A stretch of 64,000 bases of DNA from Prochlorococcus sp. AG-402-O21 (GCA_003216375.1 QCIZ01000002.1:1-64000), one strand, 5' to 3'; positions 38,506 through 48,034 are shown, counted from the first letter of the stretch. A program made the numbers and translations. The notes: generated by a model from the letters alone, not told the origin.

Positions 38506-38661
38506 TCAATCAGCAGCGCCACCGTTATTTGCAGTGCCCGTAACACCATTGCCAGCGCCTTCTCCCCTACCATCATTACGAAGCTTACGTTTCTTAAATT
38601 TTCTGGCATATGCTCGGTTTCTTTCTTGCTTCTCTTTCTTAAGATTTCGCCTTTTGGACAT
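38506..38661 (-). CDS. Small strongly basic protein, 51 residues
   Basis: ATG at 38661 with a purine-rich AGGA about 7 bases before it, TGA at 38506. The N-terminal 28 residues are dense in Lys and Arg (MSKRRNLKKEKQERNRAYAR), and the C-terminal half is Gly/Asn/Ala-rich and acidic only at the last residue. Composition resembles a nucleic-acid-binding or ribosome-associated tail protein. I do not recognise a named family. It lies between the glycosyltransferase and devA on the same strand, 37 bases past devA in the upstream direction. Confidence 0.75.
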   Translation of the reverse strand: MSKRRNLKKEKQERNRAYARKFKKRKLRNDGRGEGAGNGVTGTANNGGAAD

Positions 38662-38698
38662 GCTAGGTTCCTACATTTTTTTATATCTATCTAATTTA

Positions 38699-39391
38699 CT
38701 AAACTGAGGGCAATATTTGGCCATCTTCCATTCGCAAGAGACGATCTGCTACATCCAATATTCTCGGATCGTGAGTAACCATCAATACTGAACAGGATTG
38801 TTCTGAAGCCAGTTTTTTTAATAAATCAACAATTTCTCTACCAGTTGAACTATCTAAAGCAGATGTTGGTTCATCCGCTAATAGTAATTTTGGTCTAGCA
38901 GCGAGAGCTCTAGCAATTGCTACTCGCTGTTTTTGCCCACCTGATAAATCATGAGGCAGTTTAGATAAGTGGTCTTCTAATCCAACAGCTCTTAGCCATT
39001 CTCTAGACTGAGCTCTTCGAGCATTGTATGAAAATCCATTTAAAAGGTCAGCACCCATTTGGACGTTTTGTTCAGCGGTAAGACATCTGAGAAGATTATG
39101 CCCCTGAAAAATCATTCCAATATTTTTTCGAAGATTCTGTCTTGTTTTCCTGCTGGCTCCCAAAAGTTGTTTACCAAATACTCTAAGGTCACCATCTTGA
39201 ACTTTACGAAGCGCTCCAATCAAAGTTAAAAGAGTGGTTTTTCCACATCCTGAAGGTCCAGTCAGTAAAACAACCTCGCCAGGAGAAATTTCCATTGAAA
39301 TGGACTGGAGAACATGTCTTCTCATTTCTCCATGCCCATACCAATGATTCAACGAAGAAATTTTTAAAGTTTTATTAATTATATTTTTCAT
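38699..39391 (-). CDS. devA: DevA-type ABC transporter ATPase
   Basis: ATP-binding subunit of a DevBCA exporter. Walker A is GPSGCGKT (45-52), the signature is LSGGQKQRVAIARAL and Walker B is LLLADEPTSALDS with MVTHDPRILDVADR. Length 230 is standard for MacB/DevA-type ATPases. It is the last gene of pcyA-devB-devC-devA. In heterocyst formers DevBCA exports glycolipids with TolC; the substrate in a unicellular marine strain is unknown. Confidence 0.9.
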   Translation of the reverse strand: MKNIINKTLKISSLNHWYGHGEMRRHVLQSISMEISPGEVVLLTGPSGCGKTTLLTLIGALRKVQDGDLRVFGKQLLGASRKTRQNLRKNIGMIFQGHNLLRCLTAEQNVQMGADLLNGFSYNARRAQSREWLRAVGLEDHLSKLPHDLSGGQKQRVAIARALAARPKLLLADEPTSALDSSTGREIVDLLKKLASEQSCSVLMVTHDPRILDVADRLLRMEDGQILPSV

Positions 39392-39423
39392 AAATTATTT
39401 AAATTAAAACATTGATTTATTCA

Positions 39424-40599
39424 TCAAAATATCTCAGCAGGATCAGCATCTGCTAGTTTTTTCATGGCTGCCAAAGCTGATCCCATACACATAAAAAGTA
39501 TCAGGCAAAATATAATTGATGCTCTACTAAAACTCATTTCAACAGGTAATTTAGTTGATGATCTAACCAAGGCATATAAAGCTTGTCCTGAAATATAAGC
39601 AGGAATATATCCCATAATCGATAAAATAAATCCTTCTCTAGCAACAACCCCTAAAAGGCTTCTTAGGTTATAACCCATAGCCATTAAGGTTGCATATTCA
39701 GGCAAATGATCACTTACATCACTGTAGAGAATCTGATAAACAATTACACAGCCAACAATAAATCCCATTGCAGCTCCCAATGTAAAAATGAAGCCAATCG
39801 ATGTACTACTTTTCCAATAATTCTTTTCAAAATCTATAAATGACTTCAAAGACATAACCTTAACGTCACTAGGCAAACTCAAATTCAAAGACCGTACAAC
39901 TTTGTCGATATCAGATCCCTTTTTTAACCTCACTAAACCAATTTCAATGCTTCCTTTAGGATTACCTGGGGATAATTCTAAGTATGTCTCACTGCTGGTT
40001 ATTAAATTCCCATCTGCGCCAAAGGAAGGACCTAAACTAACTATTCCAGAAACTCTTACTCTTTTACCTGCTACTTCAGTTTCAACTAATCGTCCTGATT
40101 TAAACCATAAAGATATAGGACCAAATTCATCTCTGGAAAGATCGTCAAACAAAACCCTACCTTTATTTTTTAATGTATTAGCCTTTCTTTCAAAATCAGA
40201 GTCCCTCAATAAAGGCTTACTTGGCTCAAAACCTAAAGCAAGAATAGATCTTGTTGATAAATTTTCAGGGTTTCGCCAAAGCAAAAAATTCCAATTGACA
40301 GAAGTTGTCCCAATAACATCTCTATGAGCCATTGCTTGAACTAATCTTCTTCGAGGAAACCCGCTCATACTTATTGAACTTTTTGAGCGTGGACTAATTA
40401 AGACCAGATCTGCGTCAAATAACTTATGAACAGTAACACTTGCATCAAATAAACCATCTCTAAAACCTAATTGCATAAACATCAAAATCCCAGCAAATGC
40501 TATTCCTGCAATAGCCACCAATATTCTTAAGGGTTGTCTTGTAAGTAAAAGCCAAGCAAGAGGTATTTTTCTTTTTTTAAAAAAATTGTTTACTTCCAC
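39424..40599 (-). CDS. devC: DevC-type ABC exporter permease
   Basis: MacB/FtsX-like permease of 391 residues. One membrane span follows the basic N-terminus (LAWLLLTRQPLRILVAIAGIAFAGILMFM cannot be quoted fully; it runs from about 14 to 43). A periplasmic domain covers residues 45-250, and three spans close the protein. The start is GTG, sharing one base with the devB stop (TAGTG), so translation is coupled. Together with DevA and DevB this makes a complete inner-membrane exporter. Confidence 0.9.
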   Translation of the reverse strand: MEVNNFFKKRKIPLAWLLLTRQPLRILVAIAGIAFAGILMFMQLGFRDGLFDASVTVHKLFDADLVLISPRSKSSISMSGFPRRRLVQAMAHRDVIGTTSVNWNFLLWRNPENLSTRSILALGFEPSKPLLRDSDFERKANTLKNKGRVLFDDLSRDEFGPISLWFKSGRLVETEVAGKRVRVSGIVSLGPSFGADGNLITSSETYLELSPGNPKGSIEIGLVRLKKGSDIDKVVRSLNLSLPSDVKVMSLKSFIDFEKNYWKSSTSIGFIFTLGAAMGFIVGCVIVYQILYSDVSDHLPEYATLMAMGYNLRSLLGVVAREGFILSIMGYIPAYISGQALYALVRSSTKLPVEMSFSRASIIFCLILFMCMGSALAAMKKLADADPAEIF

Positions 40600-41516
40600 T
40601 ACGGCAGAAAGCGAGCAATGACTTTCATTCCAGTTAGATGAGAAACCTTTTTAGCTGATGCATTATCAAGCTTGACTCTAACCTCAACAACTCTTGAATC
40701 AGCATCGCCTGTCGGATCGGTTGAGAGTACTCTTCTTTGCCTAACTTGTGGGCTAATCAAACTCACTTGACCTCTTAAAGACCCATCAAATCCGCCATTT
40801 TCACTAATTAAATCAACAGCTTGACCAATTTGAACTCTATCAATATCGGATTCATAAACTTCAATAAGCGCTTCCATTAATTGGTTAGCTCCAACATTAA
40901 TAACACCAGACGAATTGGGCCTCTCTCCCTCACGAACCAAGATTTGGAGAACAATTCCATCAATTGGACTTTTTAATTGTGTTTGTTCTAAATCAACTTC
41001 AATTGCATCGATAGCAGATTTTAGCTTTAAAATTCTGGTCTCAGAAATAGACAAATCATCTTTCATCTTGTCTAAAACGATAAGCGCCACTGCTCCTTTA
41101 TCAACGAGAGTTTGATATCTATTAATTTCCCTTCTTTTTATACTAATTTCACTCATTAATATATTTAAATTAGCTTGTGCAGATTTCAAATTAGCTTCAA
41201 GTTTAGGGCGATTGTCAAAAACAGCTAAGATTTGCTCCTTATAAACAGAGTCACCCTCTCCAATTAATAATTTAGATAATCTTGGAGTACCACCTTTTCC
41301 ACTATTTGGAGCTGCTAATTTCCTTACTTCACCAAGAGGATTTAATTGACCTAAAGCAGCTACAGATTCAATCCTATCAACTAATTCATTATTATCCAGA
41401 TTTTGATTTACCTCAATGTCTTTATTATTGCATCCACTAATCCAGAGAAGACACAAGGGTGAGATACCGAGAAAGAATAAGAATTTAAAAGATATATATT
41501 TAAACATAACTAACAT
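40599..41516 (-). CDS. devB: DevB-type membrane fusion protein (HlyD family), probable lipoprotein
   Basis: Periplasmic adaptor of the DevBCA exporter. The N-terminus ends in a lipobox-like LLWISGC, so it is probably lipid-anchored. The lipoyl half-domain, a helical hairpin with coiled-coil character (residues about 95-165), and the second half, PIDGIVLQILVREGERPNSS, follow the HlyD pattern. Length 305 is shorter than many homologues because the hairpin is short. ATG at 41516 overlaps the pcyA stop; ATG 41507 is an alternative. Confidence 0.88.
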   Translation of the reverse strand: MLVMFKYISFKFLFFLGISPLCLLWISGCNNKDIEVNQNLDNNELVDRIESVAALGQLNPLGEVRKLAAPNSGKGGTPRLSKLLIGEGDSVYKEQILAVFDNRPKLEANLKSAQANLNILMSEISIKRREINRYQTLVDKGAVALIVLDKMKDDLSISETRILKLKSAIDAIEVDLEQTQLKSPIDGIVLQILVREGERPNSSGVINVGANQLMEALIEVYESDIDRVQIGQAVDLISENGGFDGSLRGQVSLISPQVRQRRVLSTDPTGDADSRVVEVRVKLDNASAKKVSHLTGMKVIARFLP

Positions 41517-42235
41517 TCAAATAGGACTTTATTGATGTATTCATCTGCCCAGGTTGAGCCGAAAAATCTAGTTAAAATAACCCTGGTCTTATCATTTCGT
41601 TTTTGATTTAAGCAATATCGTTTTTGATAATTAAATCTATCCATTGTATTAAACGAATTGATTTCGTCTTCTCTTACTCTAACTAATGAGGATAATAGTA
41701 GTGACAAATATTGATCAATGAGTTTTAAAAATAATTTTTCTTCTAGACTATCAACTGGTCGAATAAAGCAAACATATGGTGAAAAGATAAATCCCCACTC
41801 TGGAAGCTTTCCAGGTTCATTGAACTTGGGGACTTTTAATGATCTCATTTGAGAAATCAAGGAATCAGGTAAATGCTTTCCAACAGGTGACAAATCAACA
41901 ATGGCGGCTGAAATATTATTTGAATTAAAAACCAAATCAGCTCCGAATATAGGAAGTTCATAGCATGGGTCAGGGAAAAAGACACAATGAAGTATTTCCA
42001 ATGATTTTCCAAGCTTTGCAACTTCTAAATGTATTTTTCTAAATCCTTTCGCTTGATAAAACTCATTATTAATAAATAATTCCTGCTTATTTAGGTTGCT
42101 GTAAATCTTGATCGAATTGGGATCAATATTTAGAGGTTTAACATCAGTCAACGCATTGATTCTATTCTTGATAAGTTTGAAAGCTTCAAGCAAAAGAGGA
42201 TTAAATTTACTTTGATTGCAAAAAACTGTCTTCAA
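41510..42235 (-). CDS. pcyA: Phycocyanobilin:ferredoxin oxidoreductase
   Basis: Ferredoxin-dependent bilin reductase that converts biliverdin to phycocyanobilin. The catalytic residues known from Synechocystis PcyA (Glu76, His88, Asp105) align with Glu71 (IHLEVAK), His83 (ILHCVFFPDP) and Asp100 (PIFGADLV), all with the same offset of five. AAIVDLSPVGK follows. Length 241 is normal. A cell of this type lacks large phycobilisomes, so the product would serve residual phycobiliprotein or a photoreceptor. It overlaps devB by 7 bases. Confidence 0.95.
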   Translation of the reverse strand: MKTVFCNQSKFNPLLLEAFKLIKNRINALTDVKPLNIDPNSIKIYSNLNKQELFINNEFYQAKGFRKIHLEVAKLGKSLEILHCVFFPDPCYELPIFGADLVFNSNNISAAIVDLSPVGKHLPDSLISQMRSLKVPKFNEPGKLPEWGFIFSPYVCFIRPVDSLEEKLFLKLIDQYLSLLLSSLVRVREDEINSFNTMDRFNYQKRYCLNQKRNDKTRVILTRFFGSTWADEYINKVLFEC

Positions 42236-42603
42236 AACTAAGAACTCAAGCTAAATGGGAATGGCTAAGATTCATAGAAACTGTTTATTTTTGAATATAC
42301 TTACATAATATTATATGATTATTAAGGTAAAAAAGAGCTGAAAAAGAGATTTCTTTTATGCAAATAGAAGTGAATAAGCACAAAAGGCTAAAAGGTTTAA
42401 TTTAGAAAAAGAATAATATTCCAATAATAAATCAAGTAAATAAGGAAAATTTAAATATAAAATTAAATATAGATCTAAAAAACATTTAAATACTGAATTA
42501 TTCTTGTACAGTTAAAGATTTATACATCTAATTCTAAAATTACAAATGTTATCAGCATAGCTTCATATAGCATAAAGATTTAGTGTGCTTTAAGATATTT
42601 AGA
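42236..42603. other. Intergenic region between divergent pcyA and M16 peptidase genes
   Basis: 368 bases, extremely A-rich, without an open frame longer than about 15 codons. It must hold the promoters of pcyA (minus) and the M16 pair (plus). I see no dyad, repeat or hairpin strong enough to call. Confidence 0.5.
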
Positions 42604-43836
42604 ATGAAAGTAAATTATTGGTCATTACCTAATGGTGCTAGCTGTGTAGCAGCTGATATAGAACAATCAACATTGACTTGTATTGACTTTTGGTGCAAGG
42701 GAGGAAGTCTTTATGAAATGAAAGATGAAGAAGGGATGGCACATTTCTTAGAGCATATGATATTTAAAGGAAGTAAAAACCTTAAAGAAGGTGAATTCGA
42801 TTTGAAAATTGAGTCTCTTGGTGGAAGTAGTAATGCTGCGACGGGACTAGATGATGTGCACTATCATGTTCTAGTCCCACCCGAAAAGATAGAAGAAGGA
42901 CTAAATTTAATATTAGAACTATTATTATTTCCTAAATTTGAGAAAGAGGCATTTGAGATGGAGAAAGAAGTAGTTTTAGAAGAAATCGCACAAAATATTG
43001 ACCAACCAGATGAAATAATTTATATGAAATTATTAAAGGAATGTTTGACACCTCATAGATATTCTAAACCAATACTGGGTAATGAAAAAACTGTAAAAAG
43101 TATAAGTCCTAAACAAATGAAATCATTCCATGAAACTCATTATGTAGGTAAAAACTGTACACTTTGCATAGCAGGGCAATTACCAAACGATATTTTTTCA
43201 ATCATAAACAATAGTAAACTGAATGAATTAAAATCAATCTCAAAAGAAAAAAATATAAACACCAAAACCACTTTTAATAAAGGTTACAAAAAAGAAACTA
43301 TCCCTAGACTTGAAGGCGGAAGAATATTAAAAGCATGGAAACTTCCTCCTGCAAAAGAACAGATATTGATTTTAGGGGCAGAAATTGCTGCAACAATTTT
43401 ATGTGAAGGTAAAAATAGTCTTATTGTTAAGGCCTTAAGAGAAGAAAAACGTATTATCGATTCAATAGATATAGATTTACAAATCCTTGAAAAGGGTGGA
43501 TTAATTCTTCTAGATGTCAGTTGCCAAAAGAAAAATCTTAAAATTGTTGAAAGTGAAATCAATAAAATACTAAAGGAATTGAAGAGAGATTTAGTTACTA
43601 ATAAAGATTTAGAACGTGCTAAAAGATTAGTCATAAATAATATTTATTTTGGTCTAGAATTGAGCACTCAAATCGCCTCAACATTAGGAAATCAAGCTCT
43701 ATGGGGACGACATCAATCAGTATTAAAATCAATAGAGGATATTTCATATTGGACAACCTCACGTTTAAATGAATTAATTTTTCCGTTGTTTAATCCAGAA
43801 AATGCATTTACATTTATTGCTTTACCTGAGAAATAA
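42604..43836 (+). CDS. M16 family zinc peptidase, catalytic member of a pair
   Basis: Processing-peptidase-like protease (pitrilysin clan). The inverted zinc motif HFLEH is at residues 47-51 from ATG 42604, followed by GTSSNAATG-like GSSNAATGLDDVHYHVLV and the downstream acidic ligand in VVLEEIAQ. A GTG at 42583 would add seven residues; I prefer ATG 42604 because the family begins close to the NYWSLPNG beta-strand. The second, non-catalytic partner starts 2 bases after the stop, so a heterodimer like bacterial M16B pairs is likely. Confidence 0.9.
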   Translation: MKVNYWSLPNGASCVAADIEQSTLTCIDFWCKGGSLYEMKDEEGMAHFLEHMIFKGSKNLKEGEFDLKIESLGGSSNAATGLDDVHYHVLVPPEKIEEGLNLILELLLFPKFEKEAFEMEKEVVLEEIAQNIDQPDEIIYMKLLKECLTPHRYSKPILGNEKTVKSISPKQMKSFHETHYVGKNCTLCIAGQLPNDIFSIINNSKLNELKSISKEKNINTKTTFNKGYKKETIPRLEGGRILKAWKLPPAKEQILILGAEIAATILCEGKNSLIVKALREEKRIIDSIDIDLQILEKGGLILLDVSCQKKNLKIVESEINKILKELKRDLVTNKDLERAKRLVINNIYFGLELSTQIASTLGNQALWGRHQSVLKSIEDISYWTTSRLNELIFPLFNPENAFTFIALPEK

Positions 43837-43838
43837 AT

Positions 43839-45086
43839 ATGAACATAATCCTAGATAAACTTAATAGCAAGAATATAATGTCCGCAAAGCTATGGATAGA
43901 AGATGGTAGTAGAAATGATCCAAAAAATCAGAAAGGGATTCATCAACTTTTAAGTTCAACAATGCTTAGAGGTTGTGGACCATACAATAATCAGGAAATT
44001 GCTGAAATTGTAGAGAGTTCTGGCGCAAACTTAAATTGTGATACATACGAAGATGGTCTTCTAATAAGTCTTAAATGTGTCAAAAGTGATGCTTTTAAGC
44101 TTCTACCTTTAATTGGTTGGATGATTACAAAACCTGTACTTCAAAAAGATCAGATTGAATTAGAAAAAGATCTAACGATAAAAGCCATTAAAAGACAAAA
44201 AGAGAGTACATATCAATTAGCTTTTGATGGTTGGAGAAAAATGGCATACCTTGATGGACCATATGGACATGATCCACTAGGATCAATCGATGATATAAGT
44301 AAAATCAATAAAGAACATATATTGCCAATTGCAAGTTCATTAATTCATAGAAAAAAAAACTTAGTAATTTCAGGAAAGTTTCCAAATGATGTAATAAATT
44401 ATATAGAGAATACAAACGCATTTAAAGGTATCAGTAAAGATTTCACTAATCAAAGTCAACTATATAAAAATAATAATAAATTTGACATTATTTCTAAACC
44501 AAAAGCTACTCTTTGTACACATTCATTAAACACAAAACAAGTCATTCTTTTACTAGGTAAAACAACAATTAGATATGACAACAAATCAGATATTCTGCTT
44601 AGATTATTATCATGTTATTTAGGTTACGGAATGTCAAGTTTATTATTTAAGGTTCTCAGAGAAAAATATGGAGTAGTTTATGAAGCAGGCGTTTATCATC
44701 CTATTAGAGAAAATCAAATACCATTTATCATGCACGCTTCTACAACTGAAGAGAAAGCAATTATTACTCTTCAATTACTAAAAGAGTGTTGGGAAAAAAT
44801 GATAAATAATGAAATATCTCCTGAAGAATTAAATCTTGTAAAGACAAAATATAGGGGTCAAATGGCCCATTCATTACAGAGTATTAGTCAACGAGCTGAG
44901 CATAAAGCTCATCTTTTAGGAATTGGTATAAAAAAGGATCACGATAAAGAAATACTACTAAGACTTGAAAGCATAACTAGTAAGGAAATAAAGGATGCCG
45001 CAAATAAATATTTAAGAGAGCCATTGCTAAGCGTATGTAGCAGCAAAGAAGTTATTCGGAAAATCAGCAAAGACTGGGAAACTTAA
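43839..45086 (+). CDS. M16 family peptidase-like protein, non-catalytic partner
   Basis: A 415-residue protein with the same two-lobe fold as its neighbour. The zinc motif is absent: the aligned region reads GIHQLLSSTMLRGCG in place of HxxEH. VLREKYGVVYEAGVYHPI matches the conserved C-terminal R/Y substrate-binding region of partner subunits. The gene follows by 2 bases, so equal synthesis of the two chains is expected. Substrate unknown; signal or transit-like peptides are digested by relatives. Confidence 0.88.
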   Translation: MNIILDKLNSKNIMSAKLWIEDGSRNDPKNQKGIHQLLSSTMLRGCGPYNNQEIAEIVESSGANLNCDTYEDGLLISLKCVKSDAFKLLPLIGWMITKPVLQKDQIELEKDLTIKAIKRQKESTYQLAFDGWRKMAYLDGPYGHDPLGSIDDISKINKEHILPIASSLIHRKKNLVISGKFPNDVINYIENTNAFKGISKDFTNQSQLYKNNNKFDIISKPKATLCTHSLNTKQVILLLGKTTIRYDNKSDILLRLLSCYLGYGMSSLLFKVLREKYGVVYEAGVYHPIRENQIPFIMHASTTEEKAIITLQLLKECWEKMINNEISPEELNLVKTKYRGQMAHSLQSISQRAEHKAHLLGIGIKKDHDKEILLRLESITSKEIKDAANKYLREPLLSVCSSKEVIRKISKDWET

Positions 45087-45098
45087 TAAACTCTAATT

Positions 45099-45326
45099 TC
45101 ATTGGAAGTTATCATCATCCAAAATCTTAAGTCTTTCAGAAGGAATCAAGAAATTGCCCCTTCTGAATTTCACTTCTAATAAATCATTTGGTCTTATCCC
45201 AATAATTAGTCCAACCTCATCAAGAGAAACAAGGTCTGGAGGCCTTAACATTGATATGAAATCCGCTGTCTTCAAGTATGGCAAAGGAACTTGTAAAGAT
45301 ACTTTTTCTCCAATTGAAAATTTCAT
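45099..45326 (-). CDS. sipA: SipA-like regulator (DUF3148), NblS-interacting protein
   Basis: A 75-residue SH3-like beta-barrel. LPYLKTADFISMLRPPDLV and the later GLIIGIRPNDLLEVKFRRGNFL match the conserved pattern of cyanobacterial SipA, which binds the sensor kinase NblS and affects its signalling under high light and nutrient stress. Identification is from the recalled family pattern, so the symbol is tentative. It converges on the M16 pair with a 12-base gap. Confidence 0.72.
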   Translation of the reverse strand: MKFSIGEKVSLQVPLPYLKTADFISMLRPPDLVSLDEVGLIIGIRPNDLLEVKFRRGNFLIPSERLKILDDDNFQ

Positions 45327-45411
45327 TATGACTAAATAGCTCTAAATCATCTTATTGACATATCAATCAATTTGTAAATAATTAATGTATGAGACCTACT
45401 AATTAAATTCA

Positions 45412-45984
45412 TTGAAAAAATTTAGTAGCTGGGTACAAGCAATAACAGGAGTAATGTTGATCATAATATGCGCAATGATACCATCATCTATAATTTTCCC
45501 TAAAGAAGGCTTATCTCTATCAAATATCCCACTTAGTAGCAATTGGCAAATTCAAGGGCTTCTTTTGACTTCATTGCTTTGCGGCCCACAAATAGGAATA
45601 ATTTCTGCGATTTCCTATCTAATTATAGGCTTATTCTATTTACCTGTTTTTCATGGAGGAGGCAGTGTTGGTTACATCTTAACGCATGAATTTGGATACT
45701 TATTAGGATTTATTCCTGCTGCTTGGATATGCGGTTTTTTAGCCAAACAAAACCAAAAAGATAATTTAATTAATTATTCAATTTATACTTTATTATCATT
45801 GAGCATTCTTCATATTACAGGTATTATTTATCTAGTTTTTAATAAAATATTTGGTAATTGGTCCGATAATTTATTCGATCTTATCTTGATAAATACTTTC
45901 ATACCTTTTCCAACACAATTTTTACTATGCATATCAATAAGTCTATTATCAATTTTATTGAAACGTATTTTAATAGTAAAATGA
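45412..45984 (+). CDS. bioY: Biotin transporter substrate-binding subunit BioY
   Basis: S-component of an ECF transporter, 190 residues with about six membrane helices. PVFHGGGSVGYILTHEFGYLLGFIPAA carries the BioY signature (P-V-F-x-G-G and G-Y-L-x-G-F). The start is TTG in a context lacking ATG nearby. The ATPase and T-component genes are not adjacent, so it probably uses shared ECF modules or works alone. The stop overlaps lspA in an ATGA arrangement. Confidence 0.85.
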   Translation: MKKFSSWVQAITGVMLIIICAMIPSSIIFPKEGLSLSNIPLSSNWQIQGLLLTSLLCGPQIGIISAISYLIIGLFYLPVFHGGGSVGYILTHEFGYLLGFIPAAWICGFLAKQNQKDNLINYSIYTLLSLSILHITGIIYLVFNKIFGNWSDNLFDLILINTFIPFPTQFLLCISISLLSILLKRILIVK

Positions 45985-46463
45985 TTTCATTTAAGAGTAG
46001 AAGTTTGAAAACATTAGTTTACTCTTTATACATTGTTTTATTAGATCAAGTTAGTAAATTTTTAGTATTAAGTACATTAGGATTTGAAAGATCAAAAAAT
46101 ATTATTCCTAGTTTATTAAATTTTAGTCTAGTAAAAAACAAAGGAGCTGCATTTAGTCTTTTTAGCAATTCTACTAATATTCTTACCATTACAAGTATTC
46201 TAGCCTCATTATTATTAATTACTATTATATTAAAATCCCCACCAAGATCTTTTTGGAATTTAACTGGCCTCGCTTATCTTTTAGGTGGGACGGTAGGAAA
46301 TGGAATTGATAGATTTTTTAAAGGCTACGTTCTAGATTTTCTTGAGCTAGTTCCAATTAATTTCCCTATTTTTAATGTGGCAGACGTATCAATAAACATT
46401 GCTATAATATGTTTTATTATTGATATAATTAAAACTAAAGACAAATCGAGAATAAAGTATTAA
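45981..46463 (+). CDS. lspA: Lipoprotein signal peptidase (signal peptidase II)
   Basis: Membrane aspartic protease that removes lipoprotein signal peptides. Catalytic Asp residues lie in GNGIDRFFKGYVLDFLE and FNVADVSINIAI; VKNKGAAFSLF is also conserved. I use ATG 45981, which overlaps the bioY stop (ATGA) and gives 160 residues with four membrane helices; an upstream ATG at 45927 would add 18 residues inside bioY and is less likely. Substrates in this window include the DevB-like lipoprotein. Confidence 0.94.
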   Translation: MISFKSRSLKTLVYSLYIVLLDQVSKFLVLSTLGFERSKNIIPSLLNFSLVKNKGAAFSLFSNSTNILTITSILASLLLITIILKSPPRSFWNLTGLAYLLGGTVGNGIDRFFKGYVLDFLELVPINFPIFNVADVSINIAIICFIIDIIKTKDKSRIKY

Positions 46464-46480
46464 AAGATGATTATTATTAT

Positions 46481-48034
46481 ATGAAAATCTATAATTCTAA
46501 AAAAATAATATTTTATATATTCATAATTTTCATAAGCCTTATACTTGTAGGATTAGTTGGAGCAATAATTAGACTAATAAATATACCTACCATATTAATT
46601 ACATTGTTAATAATAGGTAGTTTAAGTTATTCAAAAAAAATAAATTGGTTTCAAGACACCCTGAAATCTTTTTTCCAAAATAAAAATAAGAAAAAAATAT
46701 TAGATTTTTCACTGATAAGTAAGAAAGAAGCTGCAGGAAAATCATTAAAGACAATTGATCAATTGATCACATTAATTAACGACAAAGTCAAAGCAAAGGC
46801 ATTAAAAGATGAAAAGAATAGAGTTTCATTAGAATTAGATAGAGGTGATATAATTTTAGTAGTTTTTGGAATTGGTTCTAGTGGCAAAACATCATTAATA
46901 AGAGCTCTGCTAAAGAGAATAGTAGGTAAAGTCAGTCCTGAGATGGGCTCAACAAAAAAACAAGAGGCGTTCAGACTAAAGCTTAAAGGGCTCCCTCGAG
47001 GAATAAAAATTATTGATACCCCAGGGATATTGGAAGCAGGTATACAAGGTAGAGAAAGGGAAAAAAGTGCATTAATAGAAGCTCGTAAATCTGATTTAAT
47101 GTTAGTAGTAATAGAAGGTGATTTACGTTCTACAGAAACAAGAACAATTAGAACTTTATCGAAATTAGGCAAAAGGCTTTTACTCGTTCTTAATAAAATA
47201 GATTTAAGAGGAGAGAACGAGGAAAAAAGATTAATTGAAATTCTTAATTCTAGATGTAGTGATTTTATTGAACCAAAAGATATTATTTGTACAGCAGCAT
47301 CACCACAAACAATCTCAATCCCTGGCAGAAAGCCCTATCAGCCTGCTCCTGAAATCAACAGTTTAATTAGAAGATTAGCAAATATATTACATGAAGAAGG
47401 TGAAGAGTTGATAGCAGATAATATATTGCTTCAATGCAGCAATCTTGGTAAAGAAGGGAAAAGATTATTGGTTAAGCAAAGAAGTCAATCAGCAAAAAAA
47501 TGTATTGACAAGTATGGTTGGCTTAGTAGCGGAGCATTAATATTAACACCATTACCAGTTATCGATATGATCGCCGCAGCGGCTGTAAATGCACAGATGG
47601 TTATTGAAATCGCAAAAATATATGGTGTTGAAATAACAAAAGATAAAGCAAAAAACTTAGCATTTTCGGTAGGAAAAATACTTGCAACTATGGGTTTAGT
47701 TAAGGGTGGGGTTTCATTAATAAGCTCAACATTAAGTTTGTCACTCCCAACCTTAGTTGTTAGCAAAGTAATTCAAGGTATAAGTGTATCTTGGCTAACT
47801 AGGATTGCTGGAGCAAGTTTTATAACTTATTTCCAACAAGATCAAAACTGGGGAGATGGTGGAATCCAAGAAGTTGTTGAATATCATTACAACTTAAACA
47901 AAAGAGATGAATATTTTAAAAGTTTTATTCGAAGAGCTTATGAAAGGGTTATTGATCCTTTAGTTGAAAAAAAATTCAAAAAACTACCGCCGAGATCAAG
48001 GCCTCGGAGGGGGGAGGACTCATTGGACCTCTAA
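46481..48034 (+). CDS. Membrane-associated GTPase with C-terminal DUF697 domain
   Basis: 517 residues. Two N-terminal membrane helices (about 9-50) precede a Era-like GTPase domain: GIGSSGKTS (130-138), DTPG, NKID and TAASP as G1, G3, G4 and G5. The C-terminal part (GALILTPLPVIDMIAAAAVN and GGVSLISSTLSLSLPT) is the hydrophobic DUF697 domain seen in cyanobacterial and plant GTPases. Function is unknown; membrane remodelling or thylakoid biogenesis would suit the architecture but is unproven. Its last 59 bases overlap a minus-strand small gene. Confidence 0.85.
   Translation: MKIYNSKKIIFYIFIIFISLILVGLVGAIIRLINIPTILITLLIIGSLSYSKKINWFQDTLKSFFQNKNKKKILDFSLISKKEAAGKSLKTIDQLITLINDKVKAKALKDEKNRVSLELDRGDIILVVFGIGSSGKTSLIRALLKRIVGKVSPEMGSTKKQEAFRLKLKGLPRGIKIIDTPGILEAGIQGREREKSALIEARKSDLMLVVIEGDLRSTETRTIRTLSKLGKRLLLVLNKIDLRGENEEKRLIEILNSRCSDFIEPKDIICTAASPQTISIPGRKPYQPAPEINSLIRRLANILHEEGEELIADNILLQCSNLGKEGKRLLVKQRSQSAKKCIDKYGWLSSGALILTPLPVIDMIAAAAVNAQMVIEIAKIYGVEITKDKAKNLAFSVGKILATMGLVKGGVSLISSTLSLSLPTLVVSKVIQGISVSWLTRIAGASFITYFQQDQNWGDGGIQEVVEYHYNLNKRDEYFKSFIRRAYERVIDPLVEKKFKKLPPRSRPRRGEDSLDL

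Noticed and set aside
45927-45980. Earlier ATG for lspA inside bioY
   Set aside because: The ATGA overlap at 45981 gives the normal length and a typical coupled start.
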